From Heterotrichella gracilis (taxonomy: Eukaryota > Sar > Xanthophyceae > Tribonematales > Xanthonemataceae): a stretch of DNA of 49,955 nucleotides. The DNA lies in contig JAULBX010026297.1 in the NCBI GenBank assembly GCA_032358255.1, positions 1-49,955 on the forward strand, read 5' to 3'. The notes under the pieces were generated by a model that worked only from the letters and a program-made list of their open reading frames with translations, made no database searches and was not told the origin of the DNA. The translations under genes were made by a program, and so were the position numbers. Position 1 is the stretch's first letter; the number at the start of each line of letters is the position of its first letter. This document shows, in pieces, positions 11,501 through 22,000 of the stretch.

Positions 11501-13404
11501 CTTCACCTCCAAGATGGCCGCAAGCAGACCGGCGCTGTCCTTCAGGGAGCCACCCGATTCAGATTGCCCTTCCTGCATTGCAGCAACATCCAAACAGTCA
11601 AGCAGTCGACCCATTTGTTGTATTATGGCAGCACAATTTACAACACCTATTACAAACAGTACATTGACTGCACTGACTGACTACTCATTCCTTCGGTTGC
11701 CAAGGGACCACAAGCTGAAGGGTGAAAAGATGAACAGCATTTAGACACTAGAAAATCAGTGGTAGCAAGGTCTGACAGACAGGCAACTGTGAGATCCACA
11801 CACAAGACATTGAAGCACAAACACATGCAGGTGTAACACAACCCGCGTTCAATCGAAAAGTTTGCCTACTGTAACAACCAATAACTCCCAACCGTGCCAG
11901 TCATGTGCTGGAAGTGACAAATCATGGTCCATGGTCATGTGTGTACAACAACTTTGCAGGCATGAATACAAGGTCACATGCACCAAAGCCCTGGCAAAGT
12001 CATACGAAGATAATGCTCATGAGTTCCTTCCATCAGCGCATGCCTAGCCAATACAGCCCACCCTGCCCTTGCAATAAATACGTACATTGCATATTGAACT
12101 TGGCTCCATTGTGCTGAAGATAGGTTTCACGTGCAGGTTGATATAGTGTAGGAGGATTCTGCGTGCCCGGGTTGCTCTCTCGGCCTCCAATCCTCGATTC
12201 AGACCCGCATGGCCCTCTCCAAGCACCTTCCTGGTGGTCTCCAGCATGACTAGGCCATTGGTGTTCCTGTAGGAAGGAGACATGTCCTCCACCAGCTTCA
12301 TGACAGAGGCGCACGTGTTATGGTCCAGCCGGGCAGGGGTGTGCTGGGCGTTGTCCACAAACTTGGCAAAGGGCGGCCACGCAAGGCTCGCCCCGAGTGG
12401 CTGCGCAAACACACATGCGTTACGCCCCCTCTTGCCCAAACATGTTGATGACCACATTTGTCATGAGATCAAACCTCTTTTGAATTTGTGTAATGTATTT
12501 CTTAAATGCATTTACCCGAACTTGTGTCGGACGACTAGTAGGCCTTACAACCACAGCACTAGAAGCGAGTACGGTTAAAAGCGCACATCCATGCTGACCG
12601 TTGCTTCGTTCGATGGCCGAAAGCACAGGTATACCACTCCAGTCGACCACATGACGGAAGCATCTTGGAAATCATACCAGGCGTCCGCGAACTTGTTCGG
12701 TGGGATTTGCTCTATCTTTTCGAGCAGCTCCACATACGGTGTGCTAGGGGCTGCAACAAAGGAGGCGATTGTTAAAAACAAAACGCTACAACCACAGGTC
12801 ACTACCCAAACCACTACCATTTGCAGCAAAATCAAGCAAGGCCTGAAGCAAGCAGGCAAGACTTGGTGGCATGTCATGTGAGGCAGCACTATGATCTTGT
12901 GATGTTGCCACTTATCCTTAGGGTTTGGGGTTAAGGGTAACCCTAAACCCTAAACCCATAAACACTCTTCTGACTAGAAAAATTAGGCAAAGCCACAAAA
13001 CCAACAGTCAATAAGTGCGCTTGTACTGTTGGTTTCCCAGCCATACAGCATACCATAGTCGTGATGGTGGCATTTATACTGGAGCAATCTGTTTGAACGG
13101 CTACACAACTTTTCAGGAGAACCTTCAGCAACCAATCCATCACTTGCAAAGTTCACTATAAGGGAACACCCCTACCTGGCTTGACCTTCAGCTCGTCAAT
13201 CTGTTGTTGCACATACTTCAGCCGGCCCGCCAGAGCGTCAATCAATATCTTGAACTCTGCAGCCCCCTCTTCATCGCCTAGACCTTTTGCTGCCTTGCGA
13301 TCAGCCAAGGCTTGCTCAAATTTCTCCAGAAGGCTCTTTTCTTCAACCCTCAACCGCTCCAATTGCATGTCCCTTGACTCAGGCACAGCAAGAGACACCT
13401 GGTC
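8532..13404 (-). CDS. REase-like nuclease plus atypical kinase, Crinkler-like
   Basis: Nine exons join in phase: 13404-13176 (coiled coil), 12750-about 12590, about 12402-12094 (SLAWPPFAKF), 11575-11344, about 11185-10906, 10662-10446, 9948-9775, 9205-9131, and 8778-8532. The exon at 11575 carries AAILEVKEGGDS and QMQLLAVYAQ, fitting the E-x-K core of a PD-(D/E)XK nuclease. The next exon has CCEPLTT and resembles the segment linking nuclease and kinase in Crinkler-type REase-kinase proteins. The kinase has a lysine in QEVCKVV, hinge KMEYL, catalytic loop HGDVRMPNIMV, a metal-loop equivalent LLIDMALGG, and a C-terminal YPEFMNP...WHD block typical of this family. Such proteins are known as host-targeted effectors or conflict-type toxins in other eukaryotes; the role in an alga is unknown. 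The 5' end is not fixed because 13404 is an acceptor, and exons to about 15.5 kb may belong. The exact donors near 12590 are uncertain. Confidence 0.72.
9481..9700. repeat. 30-bp minisatellite, about seven copies
   Basis: Seven units of about 30 bp (one of 29), each containing GGCAATCATGCTGTAATGA or a near variant, stand head to tail, followed by a partial unit. The array sits in the intron between kinase exons 9948-9775 and 9205-9131. Units differ by one to four substitutions. The 30-base period keeps a frame open on both strands, so open frames here are probably products of the repeat. Confidence 0.9.
12918..12957. repeat. Head-to-head telomere-like motif
   Basis: TTAGGGTTTGGGG is followed directly by CCCTAAACCCTAAACCC, so G-rich units run into C-rich units. 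It lies in an intron of, or just upstream of, the exon at 12750 of the REase-kinase gene. The arrangement has the polarity of a telomere-telomere junction but is only about 40 bp and degenerate. Confidence 0.6.
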
Positions 13405-13886
13405 CTGCAATGAATGCAGCAGCGCTTTGTGACACCACGTTTCACATCTTTTAGGAGTAAGAAAGGGTTGGGGGTGTAGGTTTCGGGTCTAGGATTTGCC
13501 AAAACTGCAGCACCGGCATGACACCAAGGAGGACCTCAACCCCCCTCACCCTACACAACCCCGACATATCTGGTAGTTGTGTAGGGTTTAGGCTTTACAC
13601 AGCTGTCGGAGTTGCAGAGAGGAAGGCGTCAAACGCGCCTGCACATGACCCGCAACAGTAGCGTCATCCCAAAGCCCACACTTTTGAAACAATCAGTCCA
13701 GAGCCCTCACCTGCACTCCACGCCACTCCATACCCCACCCCACCAGATGTTTTGGATGATCTATACATCATCCAAAACATCTTTTTGGCTTCTTATTGGT
13801 GACAGGTTGCTGAAGCGGCTGGGCATGCGTCATAATACCCTACCCGTTACCCTCATGGGCAAGTCACGGCCAGTATATACAGGACA

Positions 13887-13908
13887 ACCCGTAAACCCTA
13901 AACCCTAT
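13887..13908. repeat. Interstitial telomere-like motif
   Basis: About three CCCTAAA-type units lie beside the donor of the exon ending near 13930. Related GGGTTTA/CCCTAAA fragments recur at about 14874, 14950 and 15294-15331, so the whole 12.9-15.4 kb tract is seeded with them. Confidence 0.55.
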
Positions 13909-13919
13909 ATATAGGACAC

Positions 13920-15500
13920 CTGCGCGCACCTGTTGGGCGCGAACCACAGCCGCTGGCGCATCCACAGCAGCACCCCCATCCTTCTTCCCCGTTATCTTCT
14001 TCGCTTTCGGCTCCCCCTTGGCCTTAGCACTGCAATTCACTGTGCCCCCTTTTTTGCTCCCGCCGCTCACCGGCACATCCCCCCGGGAGCCAGTCAGAAA
14101 CTGCACCATTTGGAGTTTGGTCCAGCCCTTGGTCATGTACTTGCCAGACACCACCCCGGCTTCATGCAGCTCCTCCTGCGGTAGGGTTTGCATAAGGGTT
14201 TGCGTAGGGTTTTACAAAGGGTTTTGGTAGGGGTTTGTGTATGGTTCTGATTCGTCCACCCCTTGGCCATGCACTTGCCGGAGGGCACCCCGGCTTCATG
14301 CAGCTCCTCCTGCGGTAGGGTTTGCGTAGGGGTTTACAAAGGCTTTTGGTAGGGTTTTGTGTATGGTTTTAATTCGTCCATCCTTGGCCATGTACTTGCC
14401 AGAGGGCACCCCGACTTCGTGCAGCTCCTCCTGCGGCAGGGTAATGGAGGGTATACGCAGGGTTTTGCAAGGGTTTGGATGCAGGGGCGAACAGGAATGC
14501 AGGGGTAGGCATGGGCTCAATTCTTGCATCTGATCAGTATGCCATGCAGACCAGTACCATGCGTTCCAATCAGCAACTGCCCACCCTCAACCCCACGAAA
14601 CCCTACACCAGCCCTACACGCCACGCCACCTCGATTAGCCCCTCCCCACCCACCTTGGTGAGCATGTACAAGTCATCCCCGCTCCACGCCTCCACAACCC
14701 CCCCTGCCTTGGCCCTCAGCCCGTCAATGAGGTCACTGTCTCCACTGCCTGCAGGGCTGCACACCAGAGCATCTGCCAGTGCATCTGCCAGCTCAGCCCT
14801 CCCCCCCTTGGTGCCCAACCCCCTGGCACCCAGCTCTTGCACAAGCTCCTCCTGCAAGGTTTTGTCGCTGTCATTAGGGTTTATAGGTAGGGTTTCATCG
14901 CGGTCGTTTTCTTTTTACTCGCCTACTTATTCACAAGCGTCGCTGTCATTAGGGTTTAAGGTTAGGATTTATAGCTATAACCTGACACTAATACAGACCA
15001 AGGTTTGGGCCTTTCCGACCATGCCCTAGACCTACCAAAACCCCTCCCCCCCAGCAGGAGGTATTCCCGAGTGTTCAAATGATGGCCTGCACACACATCA
15101 CCCCCAGCCGCGCACTCCACCACGTGCAGGGCACCCACATAACCCTTGCAAACCCCCACCCCACCACCACTGCAACGGCGCAGTAGCTAGCTCACTTCCT
15201 TCACCAGGTTCTTGATGGCAATGGCTTCCAGCTGGGGACCCGCTTCCAGCCGGTGCCCACTAAACCCTTCCAACTCCTGCCAGTGATGGCCAAACCCTAA
15301 ATAAACCCAAAACCTAAACCCTTTCACCTCCTGCCAGCAAGGGCCAAACCCTAGATAAACCCTCCCAGGACCCCTCCAACTCCTCCCGACCACATAGGGC
15401 ATCTCACCTTGCTCAGCTTCCTGACCAGATGCTTGATGGCGATGGCTTGCAGCTGGGCACCCGCATCCCTCCCGGTGGCGCCCTCGCCCGCTGCTGCGGG
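13920..15500 (-). CDS. SAP-domain and duplicated-exon region, probable 5' part of the REase-kinase gene
   Basis: Minus-strand exon-like segments with splice-type ends: 15480-15410 (AQLQAIAIKHLVRKLSK) and a second copy at 15240-15196 (PQLEAIAIKNLVKE); about 14860-14655, with EELVQELGARGLGTKGG, a SAP-type helix-turn-helix known for DNA binding; and about 14190-13930, with LPQEELHEAG, WTKLQMVQFLTGSRG and a Lys/Ala-rich tail. I infer that these precede the exon at 13404 in one transcript, giving a SAP/coiled-coil front to the nuclease-kinase. I cannot exclude a separate gene or decayed exons, and no convincing start codon was found. Coordinates are approximate. Confidence 0.42.
14126..14460 (-). 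repeat. Three tandem copies of an exon-intron unit
   Basis: The block encoding LPQEELHE followed by GKYM or GKCM and AKG or TKG occurs three times at spacings of about 134 and 121 bp, as judged from the shared TCCTCCTGCGG anchor at 14171, 14305 and 14426. Each copy is followed on the plus strand by a G-rich GGTAGGGTTTGCGTAGGG-type stretch. Copy 1 (14126-14190) keeps the longest open continuation. Copies 2 and 3 are interrupted after AKG/AKD, so they are either skipped or degenerate exons. Confidence 0.75.
15196..15480 (-). repeat. Tandem exon duplication
   Basis: Two segments encoding AQLQAIAIKHLVRKLSK and PQLEAIAIKNLVKE match over about 50 bases and both end at GTGAG donors. The DNA between them also contains a doubled CCAAACCCTA-type stretch, so exon and intron were duplicated together. 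Confidence 0.7.
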
Positions 15501-17370
15501 GGTTGGTGGTGCAGGGGGAGAGTGGGTGCGGTGGGTGCGGAGGGGGTGGGGAGGTACCCAAGGGGTGGAGGTGGGGCGAGAGGAGAGCTGCAGGGGATGA
15601 AGCTGAGTGAGGTGGGGTGAGGGTGAGACCACTGTAACTGCTTGGCTAGAGTCTGTAAAGGGCAGTGCCCTGATGGCAGTGCCAATGACGTGGGGTCCTG
15701 TGGTTGCTGCACTTTGGATACCGTACCAATATACCAATATATACTAGCGACTGCGCTGGTTTTGGAGGAGGCCGGGATGGATAGTGCACAGAACTGGGGT
15801 TTGAATGGCGCATAGCGATGATGATCTGCCATGGTATTTTATGAGTTGCTTAGTCATGCTGGGTGAGTATACACCAGGGATGTGGGCAGAACACCATCGA
15901 AAACCGAGGGGTGAACCAGGTTTACCTAGGCCTAAGGCAACCGGTTCCAACCATTGGCACGACTATTGTGCACAAGCCCAAGACGCGATATAACCGTGGC
16001 CACAGATGTGCCGTACCCACACGCGGAGTGGCCAGAGAGCCCACTTCAGAACCACCAATGATACAAAACTGCACCACCGGCCGGGAAATGTCAACGCAAA
16101 AATACTCTCTGCCACTGCACGTTGGGGCAAAAAGGCACACATGGGTAAAACTCAGCGGCATCCCCCGCCACCGTGCAGCTTCTACAATATCGGCATTCCA
16201 ACTTGGACCACACAGATGGGAGTTGCACAAAGGACGCCACCGACACGCCAGCATGGTCCGAAGCACTGGCCAGCTGTTTTGTTTTTGACCCAGGTTGGGT
16301 AGGTTTAGGAGCAGGGTGGGGGGCTATTTGTCGCCCTGATAGTGTCACTTCAAAGACAGCAGGTGATGACTAGACTTTCAGTAGGTTCAAGGGTGAAGTG
16401 GGGTTTGCAAGCGGGTACTGGAAGGTTATTTTAAGGCAAAGTGTGAGGGTTTTAGGTACATGTGCAGGCACCAAGCCCTGAACCCTTCACGAGTCTACCA
16501 TCCACCTCGTGGCCACAACCAAAAACACCAATCCTAGCCTACACCCTTCACTCAAACATCCACTCATTGTGCACCTCACAGTCAGATCAAGCGTTGGCGT
16601 CTGTTGGAACCTGCTGGAAAAAGTTGCAGGACAGACACTCCCTATCTTAACCTTCAAGAAAGCACGCACCTGTGGCATGCGAGCGGATGAACCCTGGCCA
16701 CCCAACCGCGACGTAGCGGCAGGCATGGAGGGGCCACGGCGGTGTTCCCACCCCTTCCTGGCTTGGGGTGTGGTGGCACTCTGCACCTGCGCAGCAGGGG
16801 CAGGCGCCTGCAGTGAACCAAGTGAAGGGTAGCAGGTGGGACAGGTACAACATCAGTAACCTCAGGGCAAAGCGGCTGCTCTCAGCGCGCACGCAGGTGA
16901 CAGAGCATGCAGGGCTGTAATGCTCCCGCTGAAATATTGGTACTGAACCCATGTGCAGAGACTCGCAGTCAATTCAGCTGAGATTCCCTTCTCAGAAAAC
17001 AGCTTCAGGTATGTGTGCATGCCCGACAACTTGGGCTCACAACCAGTAGACGGCACCTCCACTGCACAACAAACCGTGTGGTCCGAAGCATGAGGTTGTT
17101 GCCTTGCAGGATTGTGGCTCAAAGTGTGGACCAGCGACAACCCTATTGTTGTCGCCTGAAGTCTCCTCGACACCATCATCCTGGAACCACGAGTCCCCAC
17201 AGCTGTTTGTTCCGTGCCCCACTTGTTGCCACAGAGCGAAGCAAGAAAAGATAAACACAGTATAGAGTACAGAGAGTTGATTGTTTGCGCACGGTAGTGT
17301 CCTTGTGGGTCGTGAACGACTCTGTAGTTTTGTGGTCCGACCAGTCGAGAGGTGGACAACGCCTTCGATC
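15500..17370. other. Region without a recognised gene
   Basis: Open frames on both strands reach about 165 codons, but none carries a motif I know or a coherent splice pattern, apart from one exon-like segment at 16786-16680. The segment could hold the 5' end of the REase-kinase gene or a fast-evolving gene. Confidence 0.3.
16680..16786 (-). CDS. Isolated exon-like segment, product unknown
   Basis: On the minus strand an open 107-base segment (VQSATTPQARKGWEHRR at its start) lies between a good acceptor, CTGCTGCGCAG, and a good donor, GTGCGTGC. It is Pro/Arg/Ser-rich with no known domain. It could be an upstream exon of the gene at 8.5-15.5 kb or part of an unrecognised gene. Confidence 0.25.
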
Positions 17371-17372
17371 TT

Positions 17373-17880
17373 ATTACCTAGATACGTAGGCTGTTACCAA
17401 GTTACCAGTGCCCCACTGCCACATGCATGCATGCATGTGCAGTAACTTGGTTACCTGGTTACCTGTTTACCAAGTCCCTCGCCCTTGCCCTCGGTTACCT
17501 GGTTACCACGGTTTCTGGTACAGACTTTGAGTTTCTCCGAGGAGTTTTGTTGTAGTACAATTGGGCGTTGCAATGCACGGGTAAAACCTGTTCCCAAACA
17601 GGCAAGCAGGAGGGCGGCGGGAGTGGGGATGTACTTTCTGACAGGCCGTCCCGAGAGTTGGACGAAGGATCCGTTCTTTGTTACCTAGATACCTAGGCTG
17701 TTACCAAGTTACCAGTGCCCACCTGCCACTTGCATGCATGCATGTGCAGTTACCTGGTTACCTGGTTACCAAGCCCCTTTGCAGCCCTTGCCCTAGGTTA
17801 CCTGGTTTCCTGGTTACCTTTTCTCCTGGTTACCTGGTTGCCAGGCCCCTCGCCATGCCTTAGGTTACCTGGTTTCCAAG
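17373..17880. repeat. Direct duplication rich in GGTTACC motifs
   Basis: A stretch of about 140 bp beginning TTACCTAGATAC and containing GGCTGTTACCAAGTTACCAG, a TGCA run and several CTGGTTACCTGGTTACC motifs occurs at 17373-17516 and again at 17681-17820, about 310 bp apart. Further degenerate GGTTACCTGGTTTCC units continue to about 17880. No coding sense is apparent. Confidence 0.8.
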
Positions 17881-18189
17881 GTTTCCCGGGGGTCCCATGC
17901 ACAACTTGTCTGTTACAACACAAACTGTTTCAAGTTTGTATGAACGTGAACTTTGCAATTTTCGGTAACTGCTGGTGTGAGTGTGACTGCGTGGGGGGTT
18001 GGGCATGGCCACAGGGGATGGGTTGGTGTGTGCTTTTGGTTAGTAAACGCACATACTGACATGTGGGGTTGGCATGGGGATGGAGTGGTACATGGTTCAG
18101 GTGTGTATGTGTGTGTGGTGCTGGCGTGGGTGTACCTCAATGGGCGAGCAGTATCGTATATGGCACCAGGAGGGCACCAGATCTGGCGC

Positions 18190-18560
18190 TGCGTGGCGGG
18201 GGGCAGTGCAGTTAGTGCAGTGGATGGGAAGCAGGGCTGGCCAGCAGGCGCAGCGCTGCATGGCAGGGCAAGGCAAGAGACGCAGGAGGGCTCAGAAAAT
18301 GCACCACTGCATGGCGGGGGGCAGTGCATGGGAACTGTGGGAACCAGGGGTGGGCATATGCTGCCAGAAGGCGCAGCGCTTGCATGGCGGAGGGCAGCGC
18401 ATGGAAACGGGGGTGGGACAGGAGGTGCAGCGCTGCATGGCGGGGGCAAGCGCATGGCGGGGAGCAGTGCATGGCAGGGGGCGCTGCATGGTGGGGGGCA
18501 GTGCAGTGGATGGGAACCACGGCTGGCCAGCAGGTGCAGCGCTGCATGGCACGGGCCCCG
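18190..18560. repeat. G-rich imperfect tandem repeat
   Basis: Units around GCAGCGCTGCATGGCGGGG and GGGGGCAGTGCATGG recur many times. A longer stretch containing GGATGGGAA...GGCTGGCCAGCAGG is present near 18219 and again near 18508. Both strands have open frames of about 225 codons through here, which is expected from the strand-symmetric GC-rich repeat and is not evidence for a protein. Confidence 0.75.
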
Positions 18561-19068
18561 CGTGTTCCACAGTGACAGCAAAAAGAACATGCAGATCTTT
18601 CGTGATGAACTGCCGCCAATGTCTCACTAAGAGCGTGCCAAGGCTTTACACAATCGTGAACATGCTGAGCGTAACAATGCAGCACTAGCCGGCGTCACTC
18701 CATGGGCAATACCGGTCAATTATCCATGGACTATTATCAATTGATAGTCTGCAATCTATCGCACAGCAAGAATACTTGAAATTATGAATCTGCGCAGTTA
18801 TTCTACACAACCAGCGTAATCAGGCATAGCAACATCTGAAGTATCCCATGCTGCCAAACGTCAGGAGTACAAAAACTCTGGCCAGTCCAAAGTTATATTA
18901 ACCTCCTCAAAATCAAAAGGCTGCTGAACTTGTATACAGCATGGCCACACATGTGCCCCATTCGTTGTCACTGCATCCTACCCTAACACTGACGAAATTG
19001 ACCAGTGATGTTGCTACAATACAAAAGTAGAGAAGAACGAGAACGTGCCACGCGCAGTATGACAGTGC
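18561..19068. other. 3' flank of SOQ1, no gene seen
   Basis: This AT-richer sequence has no recognisable exon and is probably the SOQ1 3' UTR and flank. Confidence 0.4.
18646..18650 (-). terminator. Candidate TGTAA polyadenylation signal of SOQ1
   Basis: Minus-strand TGTAA lies about 420 bases past the SOQ1 stop codon, a plausible distance for an algal 3' UTR. It is called by motif only. Confidence 0.25.
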
Positions 19069-22000
19069 CTAAAGCGACGGCAGCGCCACACTGGGTGCAG
19101 CAGCCGATACTGCATGCCCCAGCTTCACAACCCCGTCACCACTGCCTGCTGCTGCAACAGGGAGCTCAAAGGAAACCTCCTCAAAGAGGCACACGTCGTT
19201 GGTCTGGCAGAAGTACACCTTGGCATTCACCCTCACCAGGCTCGCGCTGTCGCTCTCCCCTTGGCGCGAGAACTGCAGCCTGATGGCCGGATCCGCCCCT
19301 TCCCTCAGGGCTCCAGTCAAGGGGGAGACACTGATGGGAGAGTTGGGGGGAAGAACAACTTCGTACCTGGAAGGAGACAAAGGAGAGTTAGTGCACTGCA
19401 GCATGCTGAGGGTCTGAAACCAGCGTGTAACAGGGCAGAGGGCTGTAGCAGATGCACCAGTGTGTCGTGTTACAACACACATGGATCCGGGCAGTGCCAC
19501 ATGCAGCAGGACAGACGGCATTGCTCCTGCAGAACCCATCCACATGGCAGCTCATTAGCATGGAGACCATACCTGCTGACCGCTCCCTCCGTGTAGTGGT
19601 ACCCAGGTGGCAGCGGCAGGGACAGCTGGATCTCGCCTGACGACAACCCCACCCTTGCGCCGCGCTCCACCTTGGCGCCAGGTGGCGGCCCGTCATCCAC
19701 CGGCCCCCGCAGCATGGCCCCAGGCGCTGCGCGGGGGGCAGGCACACTGGACAGGTCCAGCGTTGCAACCTGCTTTGTGGCGGGGTCAAAAACCCTAACG
19801 ACACTATTGTTGGTGTCGGCAATGTAGAGGGTACCATTGGGGCCATCCGCCAGGCCACCGGGTTCCGACAGCTGCGCAGCGGTCCCCACCCCATTGGCGA
19901 ACCCCGCTGCGCCGGTGCCAGCTAGTGTGGTGAGGGTGCTGCTGCTGGGGTCCAGCACCTTGATTCTGTGGTTGTAGCTGTCTGCCACATACACCTTGCC
20001 ATTGCCCAACACGCATACTGCCAGCGGGTGTTGCAACAGCGCCCCCGCACCGGCCCCATCCTTGTCGCCAAATTTGAAAAGGTTTTCTGCAAACAGCGGG
20101 TCCCCGCCGACGTATCCCCGGGAGGAGCCGTCCTCGAGGCTGACGCTGCGGATGGCGCTGCTCTCGCTGTCAGCCACAAACATGTCCTTGCCACTTGGCG
20201 ACAGGGCCAGCCCTGCAGATGAAGGATCCATGTCAGACCTGATGCGCTTGTTTACCATTCCAACATAGAGGAAAATATTATACTGCCATTTTATACATAT
20301 TTTTTTTTGTTCTTTTTATTACACTACCCTAATACCCTTTACATCCTAAAATGTTCTGTGCACAATGGCGTGTATGTCCATGTGGAGTTGCAAGATGGCT
20401 GGGAACCCCACCTGAAGGCTGTGCCCAGGATGTGCGCAGGCCATCGGGCCCGTTCTGGTTTCGCTCATACCCATTGCCGCTCCACACGGCAGTGACACCT
20501 GTCGCAATGTCGTGCCGCCAAATCTGGTGCTGGCCCGCCATGGCGATGAACACGGCTGTCTCCTCCCCGTTCAGGGCAACATCCCAGGGGGAGTTGAGCA
20601 CCTGCTGCGAGCCGGCCTTGCCACCTACATAGTCTTGACCCTTCACTCCATTGCCTGTACACGAACGGCTCACTTATTGTTTTGGTCAACATAAATCAGC
20701 AACTGGTGAACAAAACACAAAAATAAAGGTTAATGGCAGTTTGCGGGGCACAAAACATTGGCAGGAGACCACCATGCACCCCTGCGCCATCTTCAAATCC
20801 ATTCATCTATTCAACTTGATGCCTTAACGGGCAGCATGGAGTGCCGAGTGGTGGATGCATCTCACTGTAACAGTATGTGCAGGATGAAGCCTTTCAACCC
20901 CTCCCAAGCAATTGCTGTTTCACCCAGCATGCACAAATGCAGCCTCAATAACCCTGCTAAGAGATTTGCTGGGGTTTGCCATCACCTGCCAGGGTGCGCA
21001 CGGTTCGCTTGCGCAGGTCCACCTCCCTCAGCGCGTGGTTCTCTGTGTCAGCCACATACAGAACCTCCCGCTTGGCGCTGTAGGCCAGCCCCTGGGGCTT
21101 GTAGAATGCAGCGGCCTCGAAGGTGCCGTCCTCCAGCCCACCACCGATGCCGCCTACCTGCAGGCGATGGCCAGCCACTAATTACACGCGTCCCGGCAAT
21201 ACAGCTATACGTTCCCAACATTCTACCATGTGTTAATTTGTGCATCAGTGTCAGTATCTCAAACCATAAAGATAGCCATTTGCAGCAAAAGCATCTGCTG
21301 AAAATGTTTCTGGAGATATTTTTAATCTGAAATTTTAGGGACAAATTCATACCCAATCCATGCATGAGGCAAAAAGGATGCCTCCTCTTGACGCAACTGC
21401 TATTAATAAAAAGAAAAACAATGTACCTGATCCAAGTATTCCCCTTTGAGGCTGGTGATCACGATCCGGTTGTTGCTGCTGTCTGCGATGAACAGCCGGC
21501 TCCCCGGGATGTCAGTCGCCAGCTTGCCGGGATAGCGCAGGCGGGAGGATGACAGCAGGGGGTCTCGGTCCCTTTCCAGCTGCTGCGCCACAGGGCCGGA
21601 TGCCAGCAGTCCCCGGCTGCCGTAGTACCTCAGGGAAGCCGCAATGAAGTCATCAATGTCCTGCTTGTGGCCCTCGCCTGCGGGTGAGGGTAGGAGCCTG
21701 GCTCAGCCTGGTATATACCTGGAGTTTAGAGCACACACGATGCAATGCCCGTGCATGACATGGGATGCGTCACGGCGTGGCAGACAGCATGGGTTGATGC
21801 AAGCATGAAATCTAGAGAGCTACCATTGTCTCTCAAATTGACAGGGTAGGGTTTGCCATACAACACAGCGTTAAAAGCCTATGTGCCCCCACGCGACACA
21901 CAAAGTCGAATATATAAACAATAGTAGGGATTTCCATTTTAAGCCCAGTATGGGGATGTAGGTTTCAGGGCTTAAATGTAGGGTTCCACCCACCAGCCAG

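Noticed and set aside
17913..18630. Two overlapping open frames of about 225 codons on opposite strands
   Set aside because: They lie in a GC-rich tandem array whose period keeps several frames open; neither shows a domain or a normal residue composition.
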